A stretch of 63,227 nt of DNA, from contig CAUJEM010000037.1 in the NCBI GenBank assembly GCA_963169915.1, positions 1-63,227 on the forward strand, in the 5' to 3' direction. Numbering within the stretch: the first letter of the stretch is position 1; every line of letters starts with the position of its first letter. The DNA is from Myxococcota bacterium (lineage in GTDB: Bacteria > Myxococcota_A > Polyangia > Polyangiales > Polyangiaceae). A program made the position numbers and the translations under genes. Of the stretch, positions 26,012 to 35,036 are shown piece after piece. The notes below the pieces were generated by a model, which was not told the origin of the DNA, searched no databases, and saw only the letters and a list, made by a program, of their open reading frames with translations.

Positions 26012-27283
26012 TTACTGTAGCGAGCCTTCCCGGACGCGGACCAGCGTCCCCCGCTCGTATTCGGTGGGGAACACCGCCGTCCAGCCCGCGGGCAGCCGAG
26101 GGCTGGTCCACTCGAACAGCGCCTGGGCATCGAGGGGGGACAGGTTGACGCAACCATGGCTGCGCACGGCGCCAAAGGCTCTGTGCCAGTACGTGCCGTG
26201 CAGCCCGTAGCCCCGCAGGAAGAACTGCACCCAGGGGACCGCCTGCATCGCGTAGTAACTGTTGGCGGTCTCGCTCTCGAGGTTGTCCATGTCCTGCTGC
26301 CGCAGCTTGATCCAGAGCCGATGCTCGCCTGGCGGCGTGCGTCGCTCGCTGCCGCGCGGCCCCTTGCCCGTCGCGACGAGGGTGGCGAAGACCGGCTCCT
26401 CCCCCTCCCAGGCCGTCAGGATCTGCGCGGCGAGATCGACGTCGATCCAGCGCTCCCCGGGGCGCAGCCCCTCGGGTCGAGGCGCGGCAGAGCTGACGGC
26501 GACGTCGTCGCGGCGCAGCCAGCGGTCCTCCCCGACGCGCAGCCACTCCCGGCGCGCCAGGCGGCGCTCCTCCAAGACCTCGACGCGCTCGTAGCGGGTG
26601 CGCGTCTCCTCGGGCAAGAGCTTCCCCGGCGCGGAGTAGACCTTGGCGGCATCGGTGAGCACCCAGCCGAGGCGCGGAGCTCCTGCGCCGAGACGCTCCC
26701 CGTGAAAGCCGCTCGGGCTGGCTGGGCTGAGCTCGTGCAGGGCGAGCCACAGGCCGTGCGTCGTCAGGCCGAACACGTCGCCGCTCGCTTGGCGTGCTTG
26801 CCGGACCAGGCCGACGGCGAAGCCCGGCTGGAGCTCCTGCGCAGGCTCCACGAAGCCGGCCGAGGCCAAGCGGGTGTACGCGAGCGCGCCCCCCGGGCCG
26901 ACGAAGTAGTAATGGAAGGGCAGCCCTCCAGGGAGGGGCGCCGGGCGCACCGCGGGCAGCGGCGGCGCTCCGTCGAGCTGGACCACGTCCTGGCAGACCC
27001 ACGCCAGCGCCCCCACCATCAGCCAGCTCCCCTGGCATCCGGGCGCCGTGACGGCGGCGTAGAGCGGCAGCCGGGCGTCGAGCGCCGCGGTCCCGCGGCG
27101 GCGAGCCTGCGGGTCGGGGCGCTGGTACAGCGGCTCGTCGGCGCGCACGATGAGCACGCTGCGAGCGGCCTCTTCGTGCGCGCGCGCGCCTGCGACGGAC
27201 CCGCGCAGCGGCTGGCCGACGACCCCCGCGGCGCTCAGCAGCGAGGCGCTCGCGACGAGCAGCGCGCTAGGGAGCTGGGGCAT
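26012..27283 (-). CDS. L,D-transpeptidase (YkuD domain), secreted
   Basis: A 423-aa exported enzyme expected to make 3-3 peptidoglycan cross-links or attach proteins to the wall. It has an N-terminal signal peptide (LPSALLVASASLLSAAGVVG). The middle contains SH3-like strands (for example TRYERVEVLEERRLARREWLRV broken into two halves). The C-terminal YkuD domain starts near WIDVDLAAQILTAWEGEEPVF and has the catalytic HGTYWH and SHGCVNLS motifs with the nucleophile Cys. Gene order with the UbiB-like gene (31 bases apart, same strand) suggests shared transcription. Confidence 0.9.
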   Translation of the reverse strand: MPQLPSALLVASASLLSAAGVVGQPLRGSVAGARAHEEAARSVLIVRADEPLYQRPDPQARRRGTAALDARLPLYAAVTAPGCQGSWLMVGALAWVCQDVVQLDGAPPLPAVRPAPLPGGLPFHYYFVGPGGALAYTRLASAGFVEPAQELQPGFAVGLVRQARQASGDVFGLTTHGLWLALHELSPASPSGFHGERLGAGAPRLGWVLTDAAKVYSAPGKLLPEETRTRYERVEVLEERRLARREWLRVGEDRWLRRDDVAVSSAAPRPEGLRPGERWIDVDLAAQILTAWEGEEPVFATLVATGKGPRGSERRTPPGEHRLWIKLRQQDMDNLESETANSYYAMQAVPWVQFFLRGYGLHGTYWHRAFGAVRSHGCVNLSPLDAQALFEWTSPRLPAGWTAVFPTEYERGTLVRVREGSLQ

Positions 27284-27347
27284 GGCGAGAGCCTACGCGA
27301 CTCCCGCCAGGGCGGGCACCTTCATGGCCCCGGCGCGGTGGCGCGGC

Positions 27348-28112
27348 TCAGCCGTAGGCGAAGCGCAGCTCGTGCTCACACACGCGGAAGACGTCGCCGT
27401 CGCCGATGACCTGGCGCCCGATCCGCGCGCCGTTGTGCTCGACGCCGTTGGTCGAGCCCAGATCCACGATGTAATACTGCCCGCCCACGAATTCGATCAT
27501 GGCGTGCTGCCGCGAGACGTTGGGATCTTTGATGGTCAAGTCGCTCGACTGCTTGCCGCGACCGATGATGAACTTGTCCTTGTTCACCGGGAAGCGCTCG
27601 CCCATGTAGTAGACGTGCAGCGTGGCGGGGAACCCGCCGGCGGCGGGCGCCGCTGGGGGAGGCGGAGGAGGGGGCCGGTGGGCCGCGGGAGGCGGCGGGG
27701 GCGCCGTGGGCGGGCGCGCCGCGGCGGGAGGCCGCAAGGGGGGCGCGGCGCCCGGCAGAGGGGGCGGAGGCCCGGGGGGGCGTCGTGACACTGGCGGCTC
27801 AGCGGCGCTGGGCGGCGGGGGCAGCGGGGGGCGGTGGCCCCCGCTCGGCGGTTGCGGGGGCGGCAGCGACATCCGCGGCGGCGGCGGCGGCGGCGCACCG
27901 GCCGTGGGGGGCAGCGGCGGTGGGGCGCCAGGCAGCGCTGGCGCGCTGGCGCTGCTGGGCACGCCCCGCTGGCGCGCGTACTGCTTCATCGCGTCGTTGA
28001 CGAGATAGTCGACGGAGCACTCGAGCTCACGCGCCATCTGTTCGAACCGCGCCCAGAGCGCGTCACGGCATTGGAAGGTACGGGGCGACTTCTTGTTCGG
28101 ATCGGAACTCAT
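27348..28112 (-). CDS. FHA-domain protein with RHH-like head and Pro-rich linker
   Basis: A 254-aa protein. Residues about 8-52 (FQCRDALWARFEQMAREL then CSVDYLVNDAMKQYARQRG) look like a ribbon-helix-helix or similar small helical module. A linker of roughly 100 residues is mostly Pro, Ala and Gly. The C-terminal FHA domain has the phosphothreonine-binding motifs IIGRGKQSSD, VSRQHAMIEF and DLGSTNGVEHNG. It should read phospho-Thr signals from Ser/Thr kinases, of which three are in this window. The ATG at 28112 lies two bases after the upstream lipoprotein stop (TGAGCATG), suggesting coupled translation. Confidence 0.88.
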   Translation of the reverse strand: MSSDPNKKSPRTFQCRDALWARFEQMARELECSVDYLVNDAMKQYARQRGVPSSASAPALPGAPPPLPPTAGAPPPPPPRMSLPPPQPPSGGHRPPLPPPPSAAEPPVSRRPPGPPPPLPGAAPPLRPPAAARPPTAPPPPPAAHRPPPPPPPAAPAAGGFPATLHVYYMGERFPVNKDKFIIGRGKQSSDLTIKDPNVSRQHAMIEFVGGQYYIVDLGSTNGVEHNGARIGRQVIGDGDVFRVCEHELRFAYG

Positions 28113-28114
28113 GC

Positions 28115-29725
28115 TCACTTCTTCTCTGCGGAAGCAGGACGCTTCTCCATAGCAGGCTTCACGCAATAGCTGACGAATTCACCGACGGTGGTGATGTCCT
28201 TGCTCTCGGCCTTGCCGTTGGTGGTCACGCTGCAGGACCACTCGCAGTCCTTGGCGTCCTTGCGGCATGCGGGGGTCTTGGTGCGATCTGCCGTGAAGGG
28301 CTCGATTTTTGGTAGATCTGCCGCGGTGCCGTGCTCGAAGTAGTAGCCGAAGGCGATGAGTCGAGCGGGCACGGGACCGGAGGCCAGGTAGGCCTGGATG
28401 AGCTGCGCTGGCTCGCCCTTGGTGGGCTTCATCGCGCTGAGGACCGCCCCGTAGCGCAGCGGCTCGGTCATCGCCATGTCGCTGATCTTACCGATGTGCT
28501 GCATGAATTCATCGAGCTGGCTGGTGTCGCTGAGCTTGAGCAGCAGCTCCCCGGCGACCCACCGGATCTTCCAGTTGTCGCTCCCGAACAAGCCGTACAG
28601 GCGCTCCACCACCAGCTCTCGCGGGAGCTCTCCGACCCGCCGCAGGGCTTGGTCCCGCACGACGTCCGGCGTGTCCGCGGCGGTGGCGACGGCCAGGATG
28701 GCCTCCACCTGCTTGGGGTTCTTCCGGTCGATCCTGCCCTCGAGGGCGGCGAGGGCGAGCCCGGCGCGCTTGCCGAGCTCTCGCTTGTCCTCCGCGGGGA
28801 TCTTCTGCGCGCCGTAGGCGAGCAGGTAGTCCACCACCGGCTCGCCCCCGAGCTTCTTCATGGACACGAACAGGCGCGTCAGCTCTTCGGCTTGGTACGC
28901 GTCGAGCTGCTTGTCCACGCGGTCCGCCGTCATGTCTTTGTAGCCCGCCAGCTTGTTTTGCTCTTCGACGATGGCCCGCTGCGCCTTGAGCCACGCCTCC
29001 GAGTCCGTCTGCTTGGCGATCTCCACGAGCTTGGTGCTGGCGAGCAGCTTGGTGGGCTCGTCGCCCAGGTCAGCGATGAGCTCCGCGAGGCGATCGAGCT
29101 TGCGCCCCCCGGGGACGATCTTCTCGGGGAGCGCCCGGACGCCCTGGGCGCCCAGGGTGCGCAGCACCTGTTCCATGCCGAACATCTGCGAGGTGTCGTC
29201 CAGCCGCTCCGGGAAGAAGGCCGCCGCCCAGGCGGCCAGCGCGGCGCGCAGGTCCTCCTTGAGCTTCTCGTCGGACATGAGCGAGCCGTCCGCTCGCGTG
29301 AGCAGGGCGAAGGCCGCGTCCTTCGGGGCGATGGAGGGATCCACCGCGGCGTGCTGAGGGTCTGGGCTCGGCTCGATGGGTGCCGCCATCCCCGTGACGA
29401 GCTTCGGCACCATCAGGGCGATGATGGGGGCGCGGTCGCCCGGCGCGACCTGCTGGAGCGCCTCGGTCAGCATCTCGATCCCCACCCTCCGCCCACCGCG
29501 CGGCTTCATCAGGGCGAGCGCCAGCCCCGCCTCGGACCGCAGCTCGGTCGGGTACTTGTCGTGGGTCAGGACCGCCACCAGCTTCTTCGGGCCGTTGACC
29601 GTCGTGGCCCAGTGCTCGATGTCGGCCGCGCCCGTGCGGCACCCCTGCAGAGGGAGACCAAGGCTGGCCAGTCCGATGACCAGCGCCACCCGCATGAGCC
29701 GATTGGAGCGCACCCCCGAGTTCAT
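28115..29725 (-). CDS. Lipoprotein with HEAT-like helical repeats
   Basis: A 536-aa predicted lipoprotein. The signal peptide ends in a lipobox (LPLQGC, Cys about residue 29). The body is alpha-helical with repeating segments resembling HEAT/Armadillo units (for example TPDVVRDQALRRVGELPREL and NWKIRWVAGELLLKLSD). Four cysteines near the C-terminus (CRKDAKDCEWSC plus a later one) may form disulfides. The ATG at 29725 has an AAGGAAGGAT ribosome binding site; the frame upstream has no homology signal. Function unknown. It is the first gene of a pair with the FHA gene. Confidence 0.82.
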   Translation of the reverse strand: MNSGVRSNRLMRVALVIGLASLGLPLQGCRTGAADIEHWATTVNGPKKLVAVLTHDKYPTELRSEAGLALALMKPRGGRRVGIEMLTEALQQVAPGDRAPIIALMVPKLVTGMAAPIEPSPDPQHAAVDPSIAPKDAAFALLTRADGSLMSDEKLKEDLRAALAAWAAAFFPERLDDTSQMFGMEQVLRTLGAQGVRALPEKIVPGGRKLDRLAELIADLGDEPTKLLASTKLVEIAKQTDSEAWLKAQRAIVEEQNKLAGYKDMTADRVDKQLDAYQAEELTRLFVSMKKLGGEPVVDYLLAYGAQKIPAEDKRELGKRAGLALAALEGRIDRKNPKQVEAILAVATAADTPDVVRDQALRRVGELPRELVVERLYGLFGSDNWKIRWVAGELLLKLSDTSQLDEFMQHIGKISDMAMTEPLRYGAVLSAMKPTKGEPAQLIQAYLASGPVPARLIAFGYYFEHGTAADLPKIEPFTADRTKTPACRKDAKDCEWSCSVTTNGKAESKDITTVGEFVSYCVKPAMEKRPASAEKK

Positions 29726-29859
29726 CGAGTATCCTTCCTTCATGAGCGTGGAGCGGCCACGGGCCACGGCCTGATGCCGGGCGCCGAGTGATGTTACAGG
29801 CTTGGCGGCAGAAGACTCAAGCTTCACGTCATCCTCGGCTTGCCTCAAAATTCCTCGCG

Positions 29860-29889
29860 TTGGCATTTGTGAGGTAATGTAGGTATAGG
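29860..29889 (+). promoter_or_regulatory. Candidate sigma-70 type promoter of ftsK
   Basis: TTGGCA at 29860-29865 and TATAGG at 29884-29889 are separated by 18 bases. Transcription would start around 29896, so the ATG at 29897 would be at or next to the mRNA 5' end. The divergent region 29726-29896 also serves the minus-strand lipoprotein gene. Prediction from the sequence only. Confidence 0.4.
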
Positions 29890-29896
29890 TAGTGAC

Positions 29897-32503
29897 ATGA
29901 GTGTGAAGCCGTTTCTTCCGCGCAGCCTGGGGAGCCTTGCCCCCAGCGCCTCGGGAGTGGCCACGAGCCCAGCGGTGGCCAAACGCGCCCAAGAAGCAGC
30001 GGCGCTGTTATTTTTCGCTGTTGCTGCCTTCTTGGTGCTCGCGCTCATGAGCTATCGCGTCGACCCCGTGGACCCCGCCTTTCGGGGCGCCGACTGGGTC
30101 GGCCCCGTCGGCGCCGCGGTGGCGAGCGCCCTCGTCCAGGGCTTTGGGCTCGTGGCCTGGGTGTTTCCTCTGGAGCTGGCGCTGGTCGGAGCCCCGCTCC
30201 TGAAGGGCCGGTGGTCGGGGAGCGTCGGGGGCCGGGTGGCGGGAGATCTGGTGGTGGCCATCATCTTGGCCGCGCTCGTGCAGGTGGCCTTCCCGGAGCT
30301 GCTCGTGTTTGGGCGCGCCGCGAGCGCGGGCAACGTCGGCTTGCTCTTCGGCGAGCTGATGCGGGGGCTCTTCTCCGGGGTGGGCTCCTTCTTGGTGGGC
30401 TTCACCCTGATCGGCCTGGTGCTGATCGGGCGCGCCAGCTTCTCCTTCATCGCGCTCTGCCGCCGCACGTTCCAGCTGTCGCGACGGGTGGGGGGGGGCG
30501 CCTCCCGCGGAGCGGTCCGGCTCGGGGACGCGTGGCGGGAGGCGCGCTCGCTCTACGACGAGAAGCGGCGCGAGGAGCGGGAGCGCGCGGCGCCGCTCAT
30601 CGAGGCTATCGAGCCGGACGACGCCATCATCGCGGAGCTGCTCGACGACGGCGGCGACGACGATCTGTTCCCGCTCGAACCGCCGCCGCCGCTCACGCTG
30701 AGTGACGCCCTGAGCGACGCGGCCGAGCCGCTGAGCAGCCAGCTGCTCGAGGCCGAGGCCCTCGGCGCGCCGAGCGCGCCGCCGCCCCTCACGCGCCCGG
30801 CCCCGGTGGTAGCGCCGGCCACGCCCGCGCCGCCTGCGGAGCTCGCGTCGCCCGAGCCGCCTCGGGCTCGGAGTCGGTCCCGGCGGGAGCCGGCGCCCTC
30901 CCCCGGACCGCTCATCGTCGACACGAGCCCCCAGCAGGAGGTCATCAAGGCGACGGAGCGCACGGCGCGGCGGGTCAAGAGCTTCACGCTCCCCGCGCCG
31001 GAGCTGCTCCACCCGGCGCCCGCGGCCACGAGCGAGGTCGACAAGGACCGCCTCCGGGAGCAGGCCGTGCTGCTAGAGAAGACGCTGGCCGACTACGGGG
31101 TGACCGCCAAGGTGGAGGAGATCCAGCCCGGGCCGACGGTGACCACCTACGAGGCCTCCTTGCAGGCCGGGACGAAGGTGGCGAAGGTCGCGAGCCTGGC
31201 GGACGACCTGGCGATGGGGTTGGCGCGCAAGGTCCGGATCATCGCGCCCATCCCAGGGAAAAATCGCGTCGGCTTCGAGCTGGCCAACGATCAGCGCGCC
31301 AACGTCAACCTGCGGGAGCTCGTCGAAGACGAGCGCTTCCAGCGCCTTGCGGAGCGCGCCCCCTTGCCGGTGGTGCTGGGGCGCGACATCGTGGGCAAGC
31401 CGTTCTACGCCGATCTCGCGTCGCTGCCGCACGTCATCGTGGCGGGCGCTACCGGCCAGGGCAAGAGCGTGGGGCTCAACGTCATGCTCTCGAGCCTGCT
31501 GTTCTGCCGCACCCCGGACGAGCTGCGCTTGCTCATGGTCGACCCCAAGGTGGTGGAGCTGGCGCCCTTCGAGGGCATCCCGCACATGCTGCTCCCCGTG
31601 GTCACCGACATGAAGAAGGCGGCCACCGCGCTGCGCTGGGCCGTCGACGAGATGGAGCGGCGCTACCAGCTCTTCTCCGAGGCGGGGACCAAGAACATCA
31701 CCACGTACAACGCGTGGGTGGAGCGGGTCCTGCGCGGCGAGCTGCCCGCGCCGCGCTCGCCCATCGTCGACGCCATCGACGCCACGGGCGCCGTGCAGAG
31801 CGTCCCTGCCGCCAGGGAGGGCGGCGACGCGCAGCACCTCCCCGAGCGCCTCCCGGCCATCGTCATCGTGGTGGATGAGTTCGCGGACTTGATGATGCAG
31901 CAAGGCAAGGAGGTGGAGGCGAGCGTGGCGCGCTTGGCGCAGAAGGCGCGCGCCGCGGGGATGCACGTCGTGCTGGCGACCCAGCGGCCGAGCGTGGACG
32001 TCATCACGGGGATGATCAAGGCCAACTTCCCCTCACGCATCGCCTTCGGCGTCGCGCAGAAGGTGGACAGTCGCACCATCTTGGACGAGCAAGGCGCGGA
32101 GTGGCTGCTCGGCAAGGGCGACATGCTCGTCAAGCTCAACGGCACGAACGAGGTGCGCCGCGTCCAGTGTCCCTTCATCAGCGAGGAGGAGGTGCAGGCG
32201 CTCTGTGATCATCTGCGCCGGCAGGGCGCCCCCGTGTACAACGACGCCATCTTGCGAGCACCCGACGACGAGGGGGGTGGGGCGCCCGAGGGGAGCGACT
32301 CGGATCTGGACGAGCTGTTCGATCGCGCCTGCCAGATCGTCGCCGAGACGCAGCGCTGCTCCACCTCGTGGCTGCAGCGCAAGCTGGCGGTGGGCTACAA
32401 TCGCGCCGCGAAATTGGTCGACGCGATGGAAAAACGGGGGATGGTGGGGCCGGCCAACGGCGCCAAGGACCGCGAGGTGCTCCTGCCCCCACCCAACTTC
32501 TGA
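29897..32503 (+). CDS. ftsK: DNA translocase FtsK/SpoIIIE
   Basis: FtsK (868 aa) pumps chromosome DNA at the division septum. The N-terminal part has four membrane segments (residues about 38-190). A Pro/Ala/Glu-rich linker of about 150 residues follows. The motor starts near KVEEIQPGPTVTTYEA, with Walker A GATGQGKSVGLN, Walker B IVIVVDEFADLMM and QKARAAGMHVVLATQRPSVDVITG. The gamma winged-helix domain is at the C-terminus (CSTSWLQRKLAVGYNRAAKLVDAMEKRG, interrupted here only by length). Complete protein; linker shorter than in E. coli. Confidence 0.97.
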   Translation: MSVKPFLPRSLGSLAPSASGVATSPAVAKRAQEAAALLFFAVAAFLVLALMSYRVDPVDPAFRGADWVGPVGAAVASALVQGFGLVAWVFPLELALVGAPLLKGRWSGSVGGRVAGDLVVAIILAALVQVAFPELLVFGRAASAGNVGLLFGELMRGLFSGVGSFLVGFTLIGLVLIGRASFSFIALCRRTFQLSRRVGGGASRGAVRLGDAWREARSLYDEKRREERERAAPLIEAIEPDDAIIAELLDDGGDDDLFPLEPPPPLTLSDALSDAAEPLSSQLLEAEALGAPSAPPPLTRPAPVVAPATPAPPAELASPEPPRARSRSRREPAPSPGPLIVDTSPQQEVIKATERTARRVKSFTLPAPELLHPAPAATSEVDKDRLREQAVLLEKTLADYGVTAKVEEIQPGPTVTTYEASLQAGTKVAKVASLADDLAMGLARKVRIIAPIPGKNRVGFELANDQRANVNLRELVEDERFQRLAERAPLPVVLGRDIVGKPFYADLASLPHVIVAGATGQGKSVGLNVMLSSLLFCRTPDELRLLMVDPKVVELAPFEGIPHMLLPVVTDMKKAATALRWAVDEMERRYQLFSEAGTKNITTYNAWVERVLRGELPAPRSPIVDAIDATGAVQSVPAAREGGDAQHLPERLPAIVIVVDEFADLMMQQGKEVEASVARLAQKARAAGMHVVLATQRPSVDVITGMIKANFPSRIAFGVAQKVDSRTILDEQGAEWLLGKGDMLVKLNGTNEVRRVQCPFISEEEVQALCDHLRRQGAPVYNDAILRAPDDEGGGAPEGSDSDLDELFDRACQIVAETQRCSTSWLQRKLAVGYNRAAKLVDAMEKRGMVGPANGAKDREVLLPPPNF

Positions 32504-32587
32504 GTGCCACCCACCACTTTGAGGGTGTAGCCTCGGGGTGCCTGTTTTAGGCTCGCGGGGCGACGCCGGACGGACCCGCCCATCTCC

Positions 32588-34267
32588 ATGAGTGACGCTC
32601 AGCCCACCCCCAGCGCCCTGCTGCCCAGCGTGCGTGACGACGACGATGACGACGTCGCTTGGGCCCTGCAGACCGCGCACGTCCAGTGGAGCCGCGGCAC
32701 GCCCGCGGACGCCCTCACGTGGCTCGAGCGCGCGGTCGCCGCGGTGCGGCTGGTGGACGACGCCTGGCGCACCGCGGAGCTCGAGAACGCGCTCGTGTTG
32801 CTGCGAGAGGCCCTCACGGCGCCTGCGCCCGAGCCTCCCCCCGTGGGCGCCGAGCCGGTCTCGGTGCCTGCTCGGGCCGCCGCGCAGCCCGAGCGTGACG
32901 GGTCTGGCGTGCAGGCTGCTGGGGGCGAGCCCCTCGAGGTCGAGGAGGAGGAGGTCCCCCTCTCGGTGGAGCCACTGCCGCCAGAGAGCGAGCCCCTCCC
33001 ACCCCTCCAAGAGCCCCAGGCCTGGGTCACCGCCGCGGACGCAGCGCCCTCGCCCAGCGCACCGTTCGCTGCCCCCCGGCTCGCCCCCCTGGAGTCGCTC
33101 GGGGAGGAGCCGCCGGAGGCGCCGGGCGGACGCGCGGTCAGCGCTGCGCCACTCTCGGAGAGCGTGGATGATCTTGGGGCGGCCTCCGCTGCGCCGGCGC
33201 CCCGCAGCCCCTTCGACTCGGACATCTCGGTGGAGCTCCCGCCCGCGCTACGGCCCCCCGTCGCGCCGCCGAGCTCCCACGACGCCGCCGCGCTCATGAC
33301 GCCCATCCCGGGGCGCGTGCGGGAGCTGCTCCCTTTCGAGTTCGACGAGCCCGCCGCCCCGGTGACGAGGCGGAGCAGCCGGGCTCCGGCGTCAGCGCCC
33401 AGCGCCCGGCCCGCGCCGCCCCCGCCGGCCGCCGCCGCGCTCGCGCCGGGAGCGCGGGAGGAGCCCGCGCCGTTCAGCGGGGGAGCGCGGCCGAGGCCGC
33501 CGGCGCCCACCGCCGCGGCGCTGAGCTTCGATCTCGAGCTCTTGGGCCGCGTCGAGGGCCTGCAAGATCTACCAGAAGAGGCTCACGAGGCGCTGCTCAC
33601 GAGCGCGACGCGGCACGCCCTCGAGCAAGGCGAAGAGCTGGGGCAATTCGCCGTGGCGCTCGTGCTGTCCGGTGCGGTCGCCATCCTCCCCACCATCGCG
33701 GACTTTGCCTGCGCCCGAGCGGGCCGCGGGGACGTCGTGCTGACGCGCGGGACGCTCACGGACGCCGTCGAGCTGCGCGTGGTCGCCACCGAGCCAGCGA
33801 CGACCGTCGTGGCGTGGAAGGACGCGGCGCTGGCGGCGGCCACGGCCCATTGCCCCTGGGTCGCCGAGGAGCTGAGCGCGGTGGCGGACCGCTTTCAAGC
33901 GCTCGGCGGGGCGACGATGGGGGTGCTGGGAGAGCGCTTGGACGAGGCGCTCTTCGCGCAAATCACCGGGCGGTGCGAGCTGCGGCAGCTCGCGCCCCGC
34001 GAGCTGCTCTTCACCGCAGGAGGTGAGCTCAGCGGCTTGGCCATCGTGGGCGCGGGGCGGCTCGAGCGGCTGAGCCCCACCGAGGCGGTGGAGGAGGAGC
34101 TGGGCCCCGGAGATCTCGTGTTCCCAGGGGAGCTGATGAGCCAGCGCAAGGTCGCCGCCAGCGTCCGCGCCGGCGCTGGGGGAGCGCTCCTCCTGTTCGC
34201 CGAGCGCAAGGTGGCGCATGAGCTGATGGTCAGCGTGCCGCCGTTGCTGGAGATCCTGGCGAGCTAG
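32588..34267 (+). CDS. Pro/Ala-rich protein with two cNMP-binding-like domains
   Basis: A 559-aa protein. Residues 1-75 look like a short helical (TPR-like) module with an acidic RDDDDDDVAW start; residues 75-310 are low-complexity Pro/Ala/Glu. The C-terminal 240 residues resemble two degenerate cyclic-nucleotide-binding folds: LQDLPEEAHEALLTSATRHAL with VALVLSGAVAIL, then LDEALFAQITGRCELRQLAP with ELSGLAIVGAGRLERLS and GPGDLVFPGELMSQRKV. The phosphate-binding signature of true cNMP receptors is not evident. Function unknown. Its 3' end overlaps the next gene's 3' end by 38 bases. Confidence 0.75.
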   Translation: MSDAQPTPSALLPSVRDDDDDDVAWALQTAHVQWSRGTPADALTWLERAVAAVRLVDDAWRTAELENALVLLREALTAPAPEPPPVGAEPVSVPARAAAQPERDGSGVQAAGGEPLEVEEEEVPLSVEPLPPESEPLPPLQEPQAWVTAADAAPSPSAPFAAPRLAPLESLGEEPPEAPGGRAVSAAPLSESVDDLGAASAAPAPRSPFDSDISVELPPALRPPVAPPSSHDAAALMTPIPGRVRELLPFEFDEPAAPVTRRSSRAPASAPSARPAPPPPAAAALAPGAREEPAPFSGGARPRPPAPTAAALSFDLELLGRVEGLQDLPEEAHEALLTSATRHALEQGEELGQFAVALVLSGAVAILPTIADFACARAGRGDVVLTRGTLTDAVELRVVATEPATTVVAWKDAALAAATAHCPWVAEELSAVADRFQALGGATMGVLGERLDEALFAQITGRCELRQLAPRELLFTAGGELSGLAIVGAGRLERLSPTEAVEEELGPGDLVFPGELMSQRKVAASVRAGAGGALLLFAERKVAHELMVSVPPLLEILAS

Positions 34268-34949
34268 CGCGGCGTGCCACCCCCGGGGAAGGATCCGCGG
34301 AGGGTTGGTCGTCCACGTACCAGATGAGGGCGTCGTTGCCTTGAGCGCCGGCGAAGCGCAGCCCAAACCAGCTCGCCTTCGGATCGATGGTGGGGGCGCC
34401 CTTGGCGTCCACGCGCGGGAACCGGATGCGGTAGGCGCGTCGCCAGGGCGTGGTGTAGGGGAAGTACGTCAGCTCGATGGCGCCAGGGCGCTTGATGGAC
34501 TCGATCTCCGAGGGGGAGGTCTCGTGCCCATGGTCATCGATGAGCCGCAAGATCCAGGCGGGCTCCTTGTCGTTCAGATCGCTCCAGGTGTGCTTCTGGG
34601 CGTAGAGCGCGACGTAGAACTGGTGGGTGTCGCGGGTGGCCGCCAAGGCGCGCTGGAGGACGTCTCGGCGCTGCTGCACGGTCAGGCGGTAGTCCTCGGC
34701 GTAGCGCACGACGTAGGCCCACCGAAAGTCCCACGACTCATACGTCGCGGTGGCGGTGAGGACGTTGTCGAGACGATCGAAGAGCAGCAGCTGCCCCTCG
34801 CGGGTCCAATGCCGAAGCACGGCGTCGTAGTCAGTGGCGACGTACTCCCGAGGCCCCTCGCCGAGCTGCACCTTGGGAGGTGAGCAGCCCAGCGCCGCGA
34901 GCGCCACCGCCGCCGCCGAGGCGAGGAGAAGAGAGCCGAGCCGCCGCAC
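34230..34949 (-). CDS. Putative lipoprotein, unknown function
   Basis: A 239-aa protein with a lipoprotein signal peptide (LLLASAAAVALAALGC, Cys22). The mature part includes DYDAVLRHWTREGQLLLFDRL and a later block with IELTYFPYTTPWRRAYRIRFPR, suggesting a mixed alpha/beta fold. No catalytic motif is visible. The start is the ATG at 34949. It is convergent with, and overlaps, the plus-strand cNMP-like gene. It lies downstream of the site-2 protease gene on the same strand with an 87-base gap that contains a 6-bp hairpin (34979-34984 with 34991-34996). Confidence 0.75.
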   Translation of the reverse strand: MRRLGSLLLASAAAVALAALGCSPPKVQLGEGPREYVATDYDAVLRHWTREGQLLLFDRLDNVLTATATYESWDFRWAYVVRYAEDYRLTVQQRRDVLQRALAATRDTHQFYVALYAQKHTWSDLNDKEPAWILRLIDDHGHETSPSEIESIKRPGAIELTYFPYTTPWRRAYRIRFPRVDAKGAPTIDPKASWFGLRFAGAQGNDALIWYVDDQPSADPSPGVARRASSPGSPATAAR

Positions 34950-35036
34950 TGGGCCGGCATGCTAGTGCAGCCCCGAGGCGCCGGCTATCGCCGGCGTGGA
35001 AAAGCGGCCGGGGGACCGCCTGCGGCGCGTCGCCCC

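Noticed and set aside
27620..28000. GGC/GCC-rich repeat as a CRISPR or structural repeat
   Set aside because: It is the coding sequence of the Pro-rich linker of the FHA protein.
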